A stretch of DNA of 64,000 nucleotides from the NCBI GenBank assembly GCA_933228675.1, contig OW121740.1, positions 35,322,292-35,386,291 on the forward strand, written 5' to 3'. The number at the start of each line of letters is the position of its first letter. Position 1 is the stretch's first letter. The position numbers were made by a program, and so were the translations under genes. The DNA is from Stomorhina lunata. Lineage: Eukaryota; Arthropoda; Insecta; Diptera; Rhiniidae. Of the stretch, positions 25,501-37,839 are shown one piece after another. The notes under the pieces were generated by a model, which worked only from the letters and a program-made list of their open reading frames with translations, made no database searches and was not told the origin of the DNA.

Positions 25501-26480
25501 AAGTCTCTCTTTTCTTTCGTTAAGTAGGGTGAGTAAGGAGCAAAAGCTCCTCTTTAGTTATACGTTTTAAGGTTGTTGAAAATCAAGCCACAGAATCTGT
25601 CTCAGTACTCGTTGAACTCTCAACCAACCAAAAGGTGATTATAACCCCCGTGCTATACTTCAAAATAAAATAGCGAATTTTAAATCTTTTGTGTTAATTT
25701 TTTATTCCCGGTACCTTGCGTCAAAATCCTCCCCGAATTAATCATTTGTTGGTCCTTCCGAATAACCCCCGAAAAACTGCATTAAAAAATAATTTTGGTA
25801 AGGAATTTTGTACTGCCTGGAGAATATTGGAAAGAGTCCAACATTAAACCCACGTAAAACCCGTAAAAACTTCTTGGATTGGAAAAAATTTTGGAGAAAA
25901 AGCTAGTAAAAATTATTATAACAAGTAGAAATGAAATTTATATGGTGGAAATAAATGTAAAAAAGGTCAAAAGACCATCATACATTATTGCATCGCAACA
26001 ATAAGAAAGCACCAAATAAAAGGAGCAAAAATACAGTTGACCGCAACAAGAAGAAGAATTCAACGTCAACCAATAAATTCTTGCCAAACGACAACTTAGT
26101 TGTAGCACATAATCATTCTCCAACTATGATTCCTACTTCTAGTGATGCACCAACTATAGTGATCAATGTAACACCAAAAGCATGATCCAGAACTCATCAA
26201 TTTTCGTAATAACTTTTTTCCTATCAAACTAATGAATTTTTAAAACTATATTATTCAAATTTTACTGTATTTATTCCTCCTAATTTATATCAAATACAAA
26301 TTAAATCAATGAATTCAAATCTCTCTACTATACTATAACTTCATCCCCCTATTAATTTTTGATGTTGCATATACCGCAAGGGGCGGAATATTTATGCACG
26401 GTTTGTTTAAACCCCGTCCTTTTTTACAAATGTGCAACACTTTAATTTAAGCCTATCTTTTCTTTCGTTAAGTAGGTAGT
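25500..26480. other. No gene seen; scattered pieces of the 25690/26490 repeat
   Basis: TTTTATTCCCGGTACCTTGC at about 25705 recurs at 26505 and, with changes, at 26810. AAGTGTGCAACACTGTAAT at 25480 recurs at 26425. A frame at 25988-26185 (Lys/Asn-rich then SSDAPTIVINVTPKA) is open but lacks an ATG at its start and any known domain. Confidence 0.4.
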
Positions 26481-26486
26481 AGGTAG

Positions 26487-27100
26487 GTATCTTTTGTGTT
26501 AATTTTTTATTCCCGGTACCTTGCGCCAAAATCCTCCCCAAATTAATCAGTATTAGTAAATGTTGTCGCTAAGGATTTTCAGGTTGTTGTTTCTATGGAC
26601 GGATAACGATTCACTTTTCCGTAAGGGTCATCTATAATTGAGATCTATTGCGGAATAAGTTAAATAGGAGTGGCGACAGAATTCCGCCCTATAAGAAGCT
26701 TTAAATATTGTTCTCTAAACTCCACGAATGACTTGAGATCACACAGATAATTAAGGATATAGCACTAAAAAAACATTATATGCTAGATGTCTTCTTTTGT
26801 GTTAATTTTTTGTTCCCGGTACCTTGCGTCATAATCCTCCCCGAATTAATCAGTATTAGTAAATGTTGTCGCTAAGGATTTTTCAGGTTGTTGTTTCTAT
26901 GGACGGATAACGATTCACTTTTCCGTAAGGGTCATCTGTATTGAGATCTATTGCGGTAGAAGTTAAATAGGAGTGGCGACAGAATTCCACCATATGCGAA
27001 GTTTTAAATATTGTTCTCTAAACTCCACGAATTTCTTGGGATCACGCAAATAATTAAGGATATAGCACCAAAAAAAAAAAACATTATATGCTAGATGTCT
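26487..27100. repeat. Tandem duplication, about 306-bp unit
   Basis: The segment starting CTTTTGTGTTAATTTTTTATTCC, running through TCAGTATTAGTAAATGTTGT, ATGGACGGATAACGATTCAC and CTCCACGAAT to TATGCTAGATGTCTT, is present twice in a row at about 95 percent identity by eye. Each unit has the look of decayed LINE sequence (GATAACGATTCACTTTTCCG also resembles a spot near 6680). Confidence 0.7.
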
Positions 27101-27619
27101 TAAAAGAGGAAGGCATGGCTAACGAATGCCTTCTACTGGTTAAACGCCCTTAGGACCTTTAATTTTAAAAGGTTTACCTTGTACAATATGAGCTTTATTG
27201 GCGGTAAATAAGTAGTATTGCTATGCATTTTGCGGAATTCAACTACCGGCAGTTGATCCTTTATTAGTGGGATTTCCAGGTTTTACTATCGGTATTATTG
27301 TATTGGTATTTATAGAATTTAAGTTATTACATACATGTCATGAACAACTGATTTCCGCCATTTTTAAAATAAAACCTTTGGATGCAGTTTAAATGATATC
27401 TTCAGACTTCAAAAATCTCCGTACGATCGGCGTTTTCGTACTAAAATTTTTGCTGCTCCTTGGGGCAGTAAGAGTTTCTATTCATTCGTTAAACGAGTTA
27501 AGAATAATGCTAGTTCTACACTTCTCTTTTTAAGTATCACAATCTGCCCCTGGGGTCTCCGAGTGAAGGTGTCGCTTGACACTACCTTTATAACCTAACC
27601 TAAGAATGACCAAACATTT

Positions 27620-28870
27620 TTTGACCCGGTTTATAAAGCTAACCTTTTAGATGAATTATTTGTAAGTAATTCCTGCTTCCCGGAAAGCTCTTAGCCTCTG
27701 CCCGAGCCCTAAAGTGTATCTGTAACTATGACAAAGATATTCTATTGTGCTCCTGCCGGGTTCTGGCGGATCTATACATAAACAAGTCTCCAGAACCATA
27801 TTACATTCCAGCGCTGGTTTTAAAGCAGTCTTGTTTGACGCTTGCGCGTCCATTAGCTAATCTTTTCAGCACATTGCACAATACAAGTAAATTGTCTCGG
27901 CGTTGAAAGGTTGCTAATGTAACGCTAACCCCTAAAAAGGGTAAGGCTACCTACCTACCCTGAAAATTATCGCCCAAAAGTAATTTGTTCTGCACTCTCC
28001 AAACTTTTGGAAAGTACGTTAAACCACCATCTTGCCAAATATCTGAAATCTAAGAAGCTACTAAGATGATTTTCGAAGGAGACGCTCTTCATAAGACCTT
28101 TCTTTTAAAAAAATGGTGTCATTCAATATAGCGTTTTGGTGAAAGTAAAGTTGTGGCTCTGGATATGTTCAAGGCGTTTGATAGAGTGTGGCACGGTACA
28201 CTTCGATTAAAACTTATTGCTTTTGGTGTCGCCAATAACTTTTCTAGATTTATAAAGAGCTTTTTTAGTGCTCTTACCAAAAGCGTTGTTAAGATAGCAT
28301 TTTATCAAACGAGTTCAAAATTAATTCAGGGGTAGCACAAGGCTATGTTCTTTCTCCCACTCTATTTCTTAAATTTATACGGTCTTCTTTCTCAAACTTC
28401 CAATCCTATCTATTTATTTGCAATTCGTATTCATTTAATCAAAGGGAAAACCTTCTAGAGATTGGGACTATGAGGCAAAACATAAATGAATCATTGAATC
28501 GCTATTTAAAAACAATCTCAGAAATTGGTCGTGCGAATAAAGTCGATTTTAATGCGGGAAAAATTAAATGTTGTATACTTACGCATAAAAGCTCGACGGA
28601 TCATGTTACTTCGTTTGTATTATGGGTGGTAAAAATATTGATGAATCAGATACTCTTGCAATTATTGACAAGAAATTTAATGTGATGTCCTTTGGTCTGA
28701 CCACATTTTTCAATTGTTGAAAGAAGCATTCAAGTGCCTCGGTTTATTAAAGGATGATCTTCTTACTATTTACACCACCTTTATTCTACCTAAAATGCAA
28801 TACAACTATCATGTATTTGCCGGAGCTTCAAATATATCTTGAAGGTCATCGGCAGGAGAAAGAAGCTTTC
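27620..28870 (+). pseudogene. LINE-D reverse transcriptase remnant
   Basis: Plus-strand frames, broken many times, read a jockey/CR1-like polymerase: INKSP...YIPALVLKQ, TLARPLANLFS, then FGESKVVALDMFKAFDRVWHG (the RT motif with catalytic Asp; LD-x-x-KAFDRVWH), KLIAFGVANNFSRFIKSF, SQTSNPIY, then LLTIYTTFILPKMQYNYH. The GVPQGS block is damaged and the FADD active-site box is lost (FAIRI-like). Related copies are at 770 and 59600. Dead. Confidence 0.8.
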
Positions 28871-28879
28871 AAGTGCCTT

Positions 28880-30238
28880 TCAGCCTGGAAGCGAATTATT
28901 TCTGTATATCCAATAAAGTTGTTTTTTTAAAATATTGTCAGTCTTTCTTTGAACTAAAAGTAACAATAAAATAGGTATCGTACCTACCACTTTTTTACAA
29001 TTGCTTAAAATTCTTTCATGCTAAATAGCGCTACTCGTTTAACCCTTTATAAATGTTAATTTAAACCCAACTATTTAAAAAATGAGATTTAAACTCGTTT
29101 GATGTTATAATTTGGGCCCTAATACATAGAAAAGGGTTTATTTAAAGGACGATACACATTTATACTTCCTACGTTCATAATATAACTTCTAGCAATGGAA
29201 ATTCCAAACATTTGAATCCTATAACGCTGTAACATTTAATTTAAAATAGGGCGAAGCTAATGATGATGACATGTTAAGGCAGCAAAGGCATCCACAACCC
29301 TTTCACTTTACATTTTCATGGTACATTCCTTTAATTATAATGTTTTCAACTTAAATAACTTATGTCATGTTTATCTGAACTAATGATAGTATAATTATTT
29401 AACTCCTACCAAAATAAATTGAGTTATAGTAAATTTACGTTTTTCTAAAAATAAGACATTTTAAAGTTAATAACAAAAAATTGCAAAAAAAAAGTGTCTT
29501 TATTAGCATTTGGGGGATTCAAAAGATATTAGGTTGTATTGTTGCAAAGTTACTTTTATTAATGGTAGTTCTACATAAAAGTAAATTGTTAAATTCGTTA
29601 GAGGCTACTACTGAAAGGCATGGATGTATATCTCATTATCGTCGATATAATGAGATCATCTCTGAATGGTAGTTCTGGTATACAATGGAAATCCCTTAAA
29701 CAACTCGAGAACTTGGAATCTAACGATGACATACGTATGTCTTCTAAGCCACAGTTCAGGTCACATTTAAGAAAATATTGACGCTTTTACTGTTCTATTT
29801 CGGAAAGCTGGGTTGTAATCCATATTTCCAAGACAAAGACTATGCTCGATTATACCCTTAATAATATGGGCTGTGTGGTATCTACAAAAGGTGTCTCGAG
29901 GACATTGAAAACCGTATTAATAAGGCAAAATCTGAATTCGTCATTCTTTGATCCATTTGAAAATCTCGGCAAATATAAACAGCGACTAAGTTATGGATAT
30001 ACAACTTGAATGTCACGTCCACTATTGCGAAACTTTTGAAAGCAGAAATACCATCGATGTATGTAAGTCTGTAGACCTTTGCAATCAAATGGTGGATGGG
30101 TCACGCTCTTCGATGGAATCCCCTTATAATTTCCAATAGACATCTGAAAATAAATGGTTATATTAACCATTCTACAATTGACGATTACGACACGTCCAGT
30201 TCTTATTTTTGTAATTAATAACTCGTACAGCATTAACA
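28880..30238. other. No gene seen
   Basis: Mixed AT-rich DNA. A short hairpin ATCTCATTAT...ATAATGAGAT lies near 29630-29656. Open frames here have no recognisable domain. Confidence 0.4.
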
Positions 30239-30243
30239 CGCCG

Positions 30244-32231
30244 CACGGTGGTTCAGAATCAAATTTCATTGGCCAAAACCTATATTTTTTGTTGACATAG
30301 ATTTTTCAAATTTTTATACCATCAGAAAGAAAACATATCAACTGCTAAAGACAAGGAATGGAAATGGAAACAAAAATCGAAACCACCCAAAGAAAGCCAA
30401 GAGTGTTCCCTTTAAGCCTATATATACTTTTGTACCCGCCCGTAGAACACTTTTTTTTATTTTAATGAAAATACTCAACATTTTTACAAGCAAAATTCTA
30501 TCAAAATTGCTAGTAAATTTACTTTAGAAATCATTCACTGTCATAAATACAAATTGCAGATAGTTATTTCAATAAGAGGAAAGTTATTAGTGGTTTAAAT
30601 TTTTATTCAAATGGTTGGTATCTTAAAAAAAACTTCCCTGAATTTTTCAGGGAATGTTTCAAAGAATTTTGAAAAAATTGCATTTTGCACAGATGTTTCA
30701 ATTACCTGCTAAAAATTATAGGGAAGTACTGCAGACCAATAAAATTTGAATTTAAAAAGGAAACTCATGATACCATTAAAAATGAAATAAGTGACATCAG
30801 AGCTCAAATTTCAACACTAAAGCCATTAGAGTTAGAGATAGATGAACATACTATTAAATTGAATTATCAATTAATACTTTCAATGATAGACGGAAAAACT
30901 GCCCAGGCTTTGACTGATACAAAAGCTTCATCCAGCTGTATTATATGTAAAGCAACATCAAGTCAGTTAAACCAAGAACCAACAAAGTCACTAGATAGTA
31001 TTGATGCATTTGAATTTGGATTATCACCGCTACATACGAGAATAAGATTTATGGAACACATACTGAAAATTAGCTATGATTTGGACTTCGGGTCTTCAGG
31101 ATCAGTAAGAAATAATGACACCAACAAAGAGAAAAGAAAATTGAAAAAGAAACAAGTTCATGATGCATTTCTCAAACAAGGGTTAATTATAGATCAACCA
31201 AAACAAGGATCAGGCAATACAAACGATGGAAATACCACAAGAAGATTCTTTTTGGATCCCGAAACTACATCTGATATAACAGGTCTTGATATTATAAAAA
31301 ATTTGGTGATTATGCCAAGGAAACTGTTGCTATATATATATCTAAATACAATTATAGAAATATGTCAGCAACAGTGCACAAAGTTCTTTATCATGGAGAA
31401 GATGTCATTAAACACCATTTATTACCAATTGGAGATTTATCAGAGGAAGCCCAGGAAAAAAGAAATAAGGATTACAGATTTTACAGACAACATAATACCA
31501 GAAAAACGTCACGAAGTTCTACAAATGAAGACTTATTTCACATATTATTAGCAAAGATCCATTCATCTCTAGCATTCGAAATCAATGGAAAGTAAATCTT
31601 CTCACCTAAGTGCCGAAGTTAAAGCACTGCCACGGGACAGCAGTAATACAGAGCAGAATATAAAATATTTACAAGCCAAATAAACAATAATTTGAATTTA
31701 ACATTTGAGTGCAATAAAGGATACAAATATTAATATTAAATATTATTTTATTTATCTACAATCTATGACTACAAATAAATATATATTTAAAGAAAAATTA
31801 AGTTACACTCTTTTATTAAAAAAAAAAAAAACTAGGTAATATGTAAGTATTATTAAGCATAAATTAAAATTTGGGCCACCCTAATAAAAATACTGTAAAT
31901 ACCTGAACGAGAAAGGGGGCACCCTAAGGATAACAAAATATTAAATTGCTATCCAAGGTCGACTTGTGGCCCAAATTTGAGCCAAATCGGTTAAGAGGAA
32001 GATGGTCAAAAATGAGTTGGCAGATTTGAAACAAAATAAAAAAGAAAAACACCGAAAATTGAATTTCAAGCTTAAATTTCTTAAGATCCACTGTACCGAT
32101 CTTAATAAAACCTACACTCGAAAAAGCTAAAGATGTTATCTATTGATTAAAAAAAAGAACTACTAAAAAATCTTTAATAGTTAAAAAGTTACAGAGTTTT
32201 GGCCAATGAAAAATGATTCTGAACCACTGTG
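30244..32231 (+). mobile_element. Transib (RAG1-type) transposon with both ends and 5-bp target duplication
   Basis: The left end starts CACGGTGGTTCAGAATC and the right end, read inward, CACAGTGGTTCAGAATC; both continue with TTTCATTGGCCAAAAC, giving inverted repeats of about 35 bp. Both sides are flanked by CGCCG (30239-30243 and 32232-32236). A 5-bp GC-rich target duplication of the CGNCG kind and a CACNRTG start are the published hallmarks of Transib. The element is 1988 bp, shorter than the roughly 3 kb of autonomous copies, and keeps only the 3' part of the transposase gene. Confidence 0.9.
30685..31682 (+). pseudogene. Transib transposase, C-terminal half, frameshifted
   Basis: The first frame (to about 31350) reads a zinc-type CIICKATSSQLN, SPLHTRIRFMEHILKISYDL and GSGNTNDGNTTRRFF, the conserved core seen in Transib transposases. 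After a frameshift near 31340-31370, the second frame reads HKVLYHGEDVI, LLPIGDLSEEAQEKRNKDYR and STNEDLFHILL, which corresponds to the segment of RAG1 that carries its catalytic Glu. The part that should hold the two catalytic Asp residues is not found upstream, so this copy lacks the N-terminal half and cannot be autonomous. Confidence 0.85.
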
Positions 32232-32239
32232 CGCCGTCG

Positions 32240-33085
32240 ATGTAAGAAAAATAAAAATTGAGTAGTAGAACCGATTGAAGTTAAAAACGACAGAAGGTGA
32301 TACCCAGAAATATTAAAATTCTGCGAATACAAATTTTTAGACACATATTCGATAACGGATAAGGAATGATTTCAGCAAACGGGACATTAAAACCCTGATT
32401 TATCATTGTGATAGAGATTGCCCATAGTTCGGGAAAATGTCTTTTTAAAAAATACATTTTTATTTATGACAACATGACTTGTTATCCAAAAAACTGAATA
32501 CTTGTTATCCAAAAACCTGAATATATTCAATTCCAAAAATTGAATACCCAATTATATTTAATTTAAATTGTCGCTTTTTCATATATTCATAAGAAGATTT
32601 AGTACCATTACTTATTGCAGTACGTTTTAATATTGTTGAGATTTTTGTCAATTAAAAATAGATAACATTATTTTTTTTATCTAAAGTATCTGTCTAATGG
32701 TCACTCTTGTTAACCTTTAGTTGCAAAAAAAAATTTGTTCATTTGTTCCTGAAATTTCTGCTACATTTTTTTAAAACTTAATTCATGCTTTTACAAACGT
32801 TTTTAATCTCTTTAAATTGGATTAAGTACTTTTTAAATGGTGCTTCTTTGTTTGCAACAAAAATATTATTTTAGTACAAACACAAAATTTGCTTTGTCTC
32901 TATTTTGCATAAAAATCACAGACATCATGGAAAAGGATTTATATGAATGACCATTTTGTTGGCTCCTCATGCCAAAGTATCATCATCATTGTTATGGGAA
33001 ATTAAATCAGTGGTCTCCCTTTTAGCTATTTTAAAAGCTTCATTTGTTACTTTTTTAGCAGAGATGTAAAGGATTTAAATATTTT
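32240..33085. other. No gene seen
   Basis: AT-rich flank between the Transib element and the satellite. A 20-bp local repeat (CTTGTTATCCAAAAA) occurs twice at about 32478 and 32504. Confidence 0.4.
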
Positions 33086-33089
33086 GTTT

Positions 33090-36000
33090 ACAAAAAAAAA
33101 AATTCCTATAAAAATAAGAAATTTCTTTAAAAATTTCCTGTAAAAATAAGAAATTTTTGAAAAAAATTCCTATAAAGCTATGAAATTTTTAAAAAATTCC
33201 AATAAAAATAAGAAATTTTTGAAAATTTCCTATAAAAATAAGAAATTTTTGAAAAATTTCCCATAAAAATAAGAAATTTTTGAAAAATTTCCTATAAAAA
33301 AAAGAAATTTTTGAAAATTTTCCTGGAAAAATAAAAAATTTTTGAGAAATTTCCAATAAAAATAAGAATTTTTTTGAAAAAAATCTAATAAAAATAAATA
33401 ATTTTTTAAAAATTTCCTATAAAAACAATAAATTTTTGAAAAATTTCTTATAAAAATAAGACATTTTTGAAAAGTTTCATATAAAAATAAGAAACTTTTG
33501 AAAAATTTCCTTAAAAGATAAGAAATTTTTGAAATATTTTCTGTAAAAAAGAAATTTTTGAAAAATTTCCTATAAAAATAAAAAATTAAAAAAAAATCCT
33601 ATAAAAATAAGAAATTTTTGAAAAATTTCCTATAAAAATAAGAAATTAAAAAAAAATCCTATAAAAATAAGAAATTTTTGAAAAATTTCTTGTGAAAATA
33701 AGAAATTTTTGAAAAATTTCTTATAAAAATATGAAAATTTTTGTAAAATTTCCTATAAAAAAAAGAAATTTTTGAAAAATTTCCTATAAAAATAAAAAAT
33801 TTTTGAATTTTTTTTATAAAAATATGAAAATTTTTGAAAATTTTCCTATAAATATAAGAATTTTTTTTAAATTTCCTATAAAAAGAAGAAATTTTTGAAA
33901 AAATTCCTAAAGAAATAAGACATTATGAAAAATTTCCTATAAAAATAAGAAAATTTTGAAAAATAAGAAGATTTTGAAAAATAAGCAATTTTTGAAAAAT
34001 TTCCTATAAAACAAGAAATTTTTGAAAAATTTCCTATAAAAATAGGAAATTATTGAAAAAATTCCTATAAAAATAAGAAATTTTTGAAAAATTTCCTATA
34101 AAAATAAGAAATTTTTGAAAAATTTCCTATAAAAATAAGACATTTTTGAAAAATTTCATATAAAAATAAGAAATTGTTGAAAAATTTCCTATAAAAATAT
34201 AAATTAAAAAAAAATGCTATAAAAATAAGACATTTTTAAAAATTTTCCTATAAAAATAAGAAATTTTTGAAAAATTTCCTATAAAAATAAGAAATTTTTG
34301 AAAATTTTCCTATTGAAATAAGAAATTTTTGAAAAATTTCCGATAAAAACAAGAAATTTTTGAAAAATTTCCGATAAAAATAAGAAATTTTTGAAAAATT
34401 TTCTATAAAAGTAAAAAAAATTTTGATAAATTTTCCATAAAAATAAGAAATTATTGGAAAACTTCCTATAAAAATAGGAAATTTTTGAAAAATTTCCTAT
34501 AAAAATAAGAAATTATTGAAAAACTTCCTATAAAAATAGGAAATTTTTGAAAAATTTCCTATAAAAATAAGAAATTTTTGAAAAATTTCCTATAAAAATA
34601 AGAAATTTTTGAAAAATTTCCTATAAAAATAAGAAAATTTTTGAAAAATTTCCTATAAAAATAAGAAATTTTTGAAAAATTTCCTATAAAAATAAGAAAT
34701 TTTTGAAAAATTTCCTATAAAAATAAGAAATTTTTGAAAAATTTCCTATAAAAATAAGAAATTTTTGAAAAATTTCCTATAAAAATAAGAAATTTTTGAA
34801 AAATTTCCTATAAAAATAAGAAATTTTTGAACAATTTCCTATAAAAATAAGAAATTTTTGAAAAATTTCCAATAAAAATAAGAAATTTTTGAAAAATTTC
34901 CTATAAAAATAAGAAATTTTTGAAAAATTTCCTATAAAAATAAGAAATTTTTGTAAAATTTCTTATAAAAATAAGAAATTTTTGTAAAATTTCTTATAAA
35001 AATAAGAAAATTTTGAAAAATTTCCCATAAAAATAATAAATTTTTGAAAAATTTCCTATAAAAATAAGAAATTTTTGAAAAATTTCATATAAAAAAAATT
35101 TTTTGAAAAAGAAATAATAAATGTTTGAAAAATGTCTTATAAAAATAAGAAATTTTACAAAAACTTCCTATAAAAATAAGAAATTTTTGAAAAATTTCCT
35201 ATAAAAATAAGAAATTTTTGAAAAATGTCCTATAAAAATAAGAAATTTTTGAAAAAAAAAACCTAAAAAAATAAGACATTTAAAAAAAAATCCTGTAAAA
35301 ATAAAAAAATTTGATAAATTTCCTATAAAAAAATAAATTTTTGAAGAATTTCCTATGAAAATAAGAAAACAAATTTCCTATAAAAATAAAAAATTTCCTA
35401 TTTTAAAAAAAATTCCTATAAAAATAAGAAATTTTTTAAAAATTTTCTCTAAAAATAAGAATTAAAATTAAGAAATTTTTTAAAAATTTCCTATAAAAAT
35501 AAGAAATTTTTGAAAAATTTCCTATAAAAATAAGAAATTTTTGTAAAATTTCTTATAAAAATAAGAAATTTTTGTAAAATTTCTTATAAAAATAAGAAAA
35601 TTTTGAAAAATTTCCCATAAAAATAATAAATTTTTGAAAAATTTCCTATAAAAATAAGAAATTTTTGAAAAATTTCATATAAAAAAAATTTTTTGAAAAA
35701 GAAATAATAAATGTTTGAAAAATGTCTTATAAAAATAAGAAATTTTACAAAAACTTCCTATAAAAATAAGAAATTTTTGAAAAATTTCCTATAAAAATAA
35801 GAAATTTTTGAAAAATGTCCTATAAAAATAAGAAATTTTTGAAAAAAAAAACCTAAAAAAATAAGACATTTAAAAAAAAATCCTGTAAAAATAAAAAAAT
35901 TTGATAAATTTCCTATAAAAAAATAAATTTTTGAAGAATTTCCTATGAAAATAAGAAAACAAATTTCCTATAAAAATAAAAAATTTCCTATTTTAAAAAA

Positions 36001-36140
36001 AATTCCTATAAAAATAAGAAATTTTTTAAAAATTTTCTCTAAAAATAAGAAATAAAATTAAGAAATTTTTTAAAAATTTCCTAGAAAAATAAGAAATTTT
36101 TGAAAATTTTCCTATAAAAATAAGAATTTCCTACAAAACT
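33090..36140. repeat. 31-bp satellite array, about 3 kb
   Basis: About one hundred head-to-tail copies of a 31-bp unit, AAGAAATTTTTGAAAAATTT plus CCTATAAAAAT. Units between 34560 and 34940 are almost identical, while the flanks are more variable, which is usual for unequal exchange acting most in the centre. No coding content. Confidence 0.95.
34900..36079. repeat. 590-bp higher-order tandem duplication in the satellite
   Basis: Irregular landmarks recur exactly 590 bp apart: the TTGTAAAATTTCTTATAAAA unit (34951 and 35541), GAAATAATAAATG (35111 and 35701) and AATTTTCTCTAAAAATAAGA (35441 and 36031). The two halves look nearly identical, so this duplication is recent. Confidence 0.9.
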
Positions 36141-36775
36141 AATACCATCTTCCTGAAAGCCTTTTCATACCCAAGTGATCATTTAAAATTAATATCAATG
36201 ACAGATGCCTATGGCATCCACAATCCCTCTCACTTTGTATCCCCTGTCGGCTAAAGCCATGTTGTGAATTTTTTTCAATTGTTTCTGTAAGTCAGTACCT
36301 CACCTGGGCGTACAGAACCTTCATCATATTTCGTGCTTGTGCGGTCACATTGAAATTCAAAACCCCACTTCTTTACCTTAAAAGTGGATAATGCTGAGAC
36401 CCCATTATAATTATCGATCATAGACTTGTTTTGAGTGATGAAAATTCAATTTTGCTTCTTTTGTATCTTGACCCACCCACCACATAAAACAATACATCAT
36501 TTTAAAGTTCTGCTCTAGTTTTTAAATGAAAACTCATGATTCTGAAAAAACATTCATTTAGTTTCTGCTTAGTTACTGTTGCTAGATACTTTGGGACATA
36601 TTAAAATGACCAAAGGTTTCTAAGCTTTAAAGCTTATTTATGGTTTATTAAAATGTATTTACTGTTTACTTTGCATTTTTAAATATGCAGGTTTTTAATT
36701 ATTCTCGGACAAATGTTTAGTTATTTTTAATAACAAGGACAAATTTGTTAAAAGGGGAATTTATTTCAAATACTT
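36140..36775. other. No intact gene; retroelement debris
   Basis: Contains fragments with LINE-like look (GGCATCCACAATCCCTCTCA, also near 29290), no clear frame. Confidence 0.3.
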
Positions 36776-36779
36776 CTGA

Positions 36780-36890
36780 TAATGAGCGTCTACAAGTTTA
36801 CATAGATGGATCTAAGTCGGAGGAAGGAGTGGAGTTCCTCCTCTTTATAAGTCAATTTGGTCCACAGAAACCACATGTTCAGTCTTAAAA
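36780..36890 (+). pseudogene. LINE RNase H fragment
   Basis: Reads RLQVYIDGSKSEEGVEF, the first catalytic motif (Y-x-DGS) of the RNase H domain found in some LINE clades. Only this motif survives. Confidence 0.5.
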
Positions 36891-37109
36891 CAAACATGAT
36901 AATAAACGTCCAACTAGTCTTTGTGTTTCCTCCGCTCCAGAGTGGAGGAAACATCAGTGAAGCTTTTGGGTGGATCTAAAGCAGTGATGCCCAATGCAAA
37001 AACAAGTATAGCAATAACAAATCTTACCGCAAGTTGTTGGAAAACAGTATTGGTGGATATTTCTGCTCTAAATAGCGGAAGTGTGTTTTTTAGTTCATGG
37101 CAAAGAAAG

Positions 37110-37400
37110 AGTCAATAAGTCCGTGACTTTTTGAATGAAATGGAGTTTTTTTTACAAAAAGTTATTAAATTTTTAACATGGTCTTCTTAATCTCAGGTTT
37201 CTCCAATTTTTGGATTCCTTCTGAAAAATATGATTTGTCGAGGCATTTTTGGGAGATCAATCTCACTCCGCCGAGTCATTTCTTTAAGTTTGGGAACAAG
37301 AAATAGTCACTTGGGCCTAAATCTGGAGTATATGGCAGATGAGGGGGCAATTCGTAGCCTAATTCATGAATATTTTTTTTTATTGTTGCAAGCATTAACA
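37110..37400 (-). pseudogene. mariner transposase C-terminal remnant
   Basis: Minus strand reads IHELGYELPPHLPYTPDLGP, SDYFLFPNLKK, then a stop, then DKSYFSEGIQKLEK in another frame. These are the third catalytic Asp region (YTPDL, normally YSPDL) and the C-terminal end of mariner transposases. It is different from the other mariners in this window. No terminal repeats found. Confidence 0.7.
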
Positions 37401-37464
37401 AATTTATAGTTATTATTTATGATCAGATTTCGTAGATTCAACATTTCAACGAAATCACCAATGG

Positions 37465-37815
37465 ATAATCCTAAAACTGTTGAGTTATAATAAACTGCTT
37501 AATCATCCTAAACTGCTTAATTATACTAAAACCGCTGAGTCATCCTTAAACTGCTAAGTCATCTCATAACTAGTGAGTTATACTGAATCTGCTGAGTCAT
37601 CCTTAAACTGCTGAGTGATCATACTAAAATTGTTGGCTCATACTAAAACTGCTGGCTAATCCTAAAACTGCTAATACATCCTAAAACTGCTGGCTCATCC
37701 TAAAACTGCTAAATCATCTTAAAACTGCTGACTCATCCCAAAATTGTTGGCTCACAGTAAAATTGCTTAGTCATTCTAAAACTGCTGAGTCTTCTAAAAC
37801 TGCTGAGTCATCCTA
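37465..37815. repeat. Minisatellite of about 19-20 bp units (AAACTGCTGAGTCATCCT)
   Basis: Around 17 variants of CTGCTGAGTCATCCTAAAA in tandem. Many units contain TGAGTCAT. Three related units in the opposite orientation occur at 56970-57025 (GATGACTCAGCAGTTTTGG). Confidence 0.85.
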
Positions 37816-37839
37816 AAGTCTTTCTAAAAAGTGAAAACT

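Noticed and set aside
25988..26185. Small Lys/Asn-rich gene
   Set aside because: Starts at TTG, no splice-compatible upstream exon found, no domain; AT-rich DNA makes such frames often.
33090..36140. CRISPR-like array of about 31-bp repeats
   Set aside because: There are no unique spacers; units are directly adjacent and the host is a eukaryote. It is a satellite.
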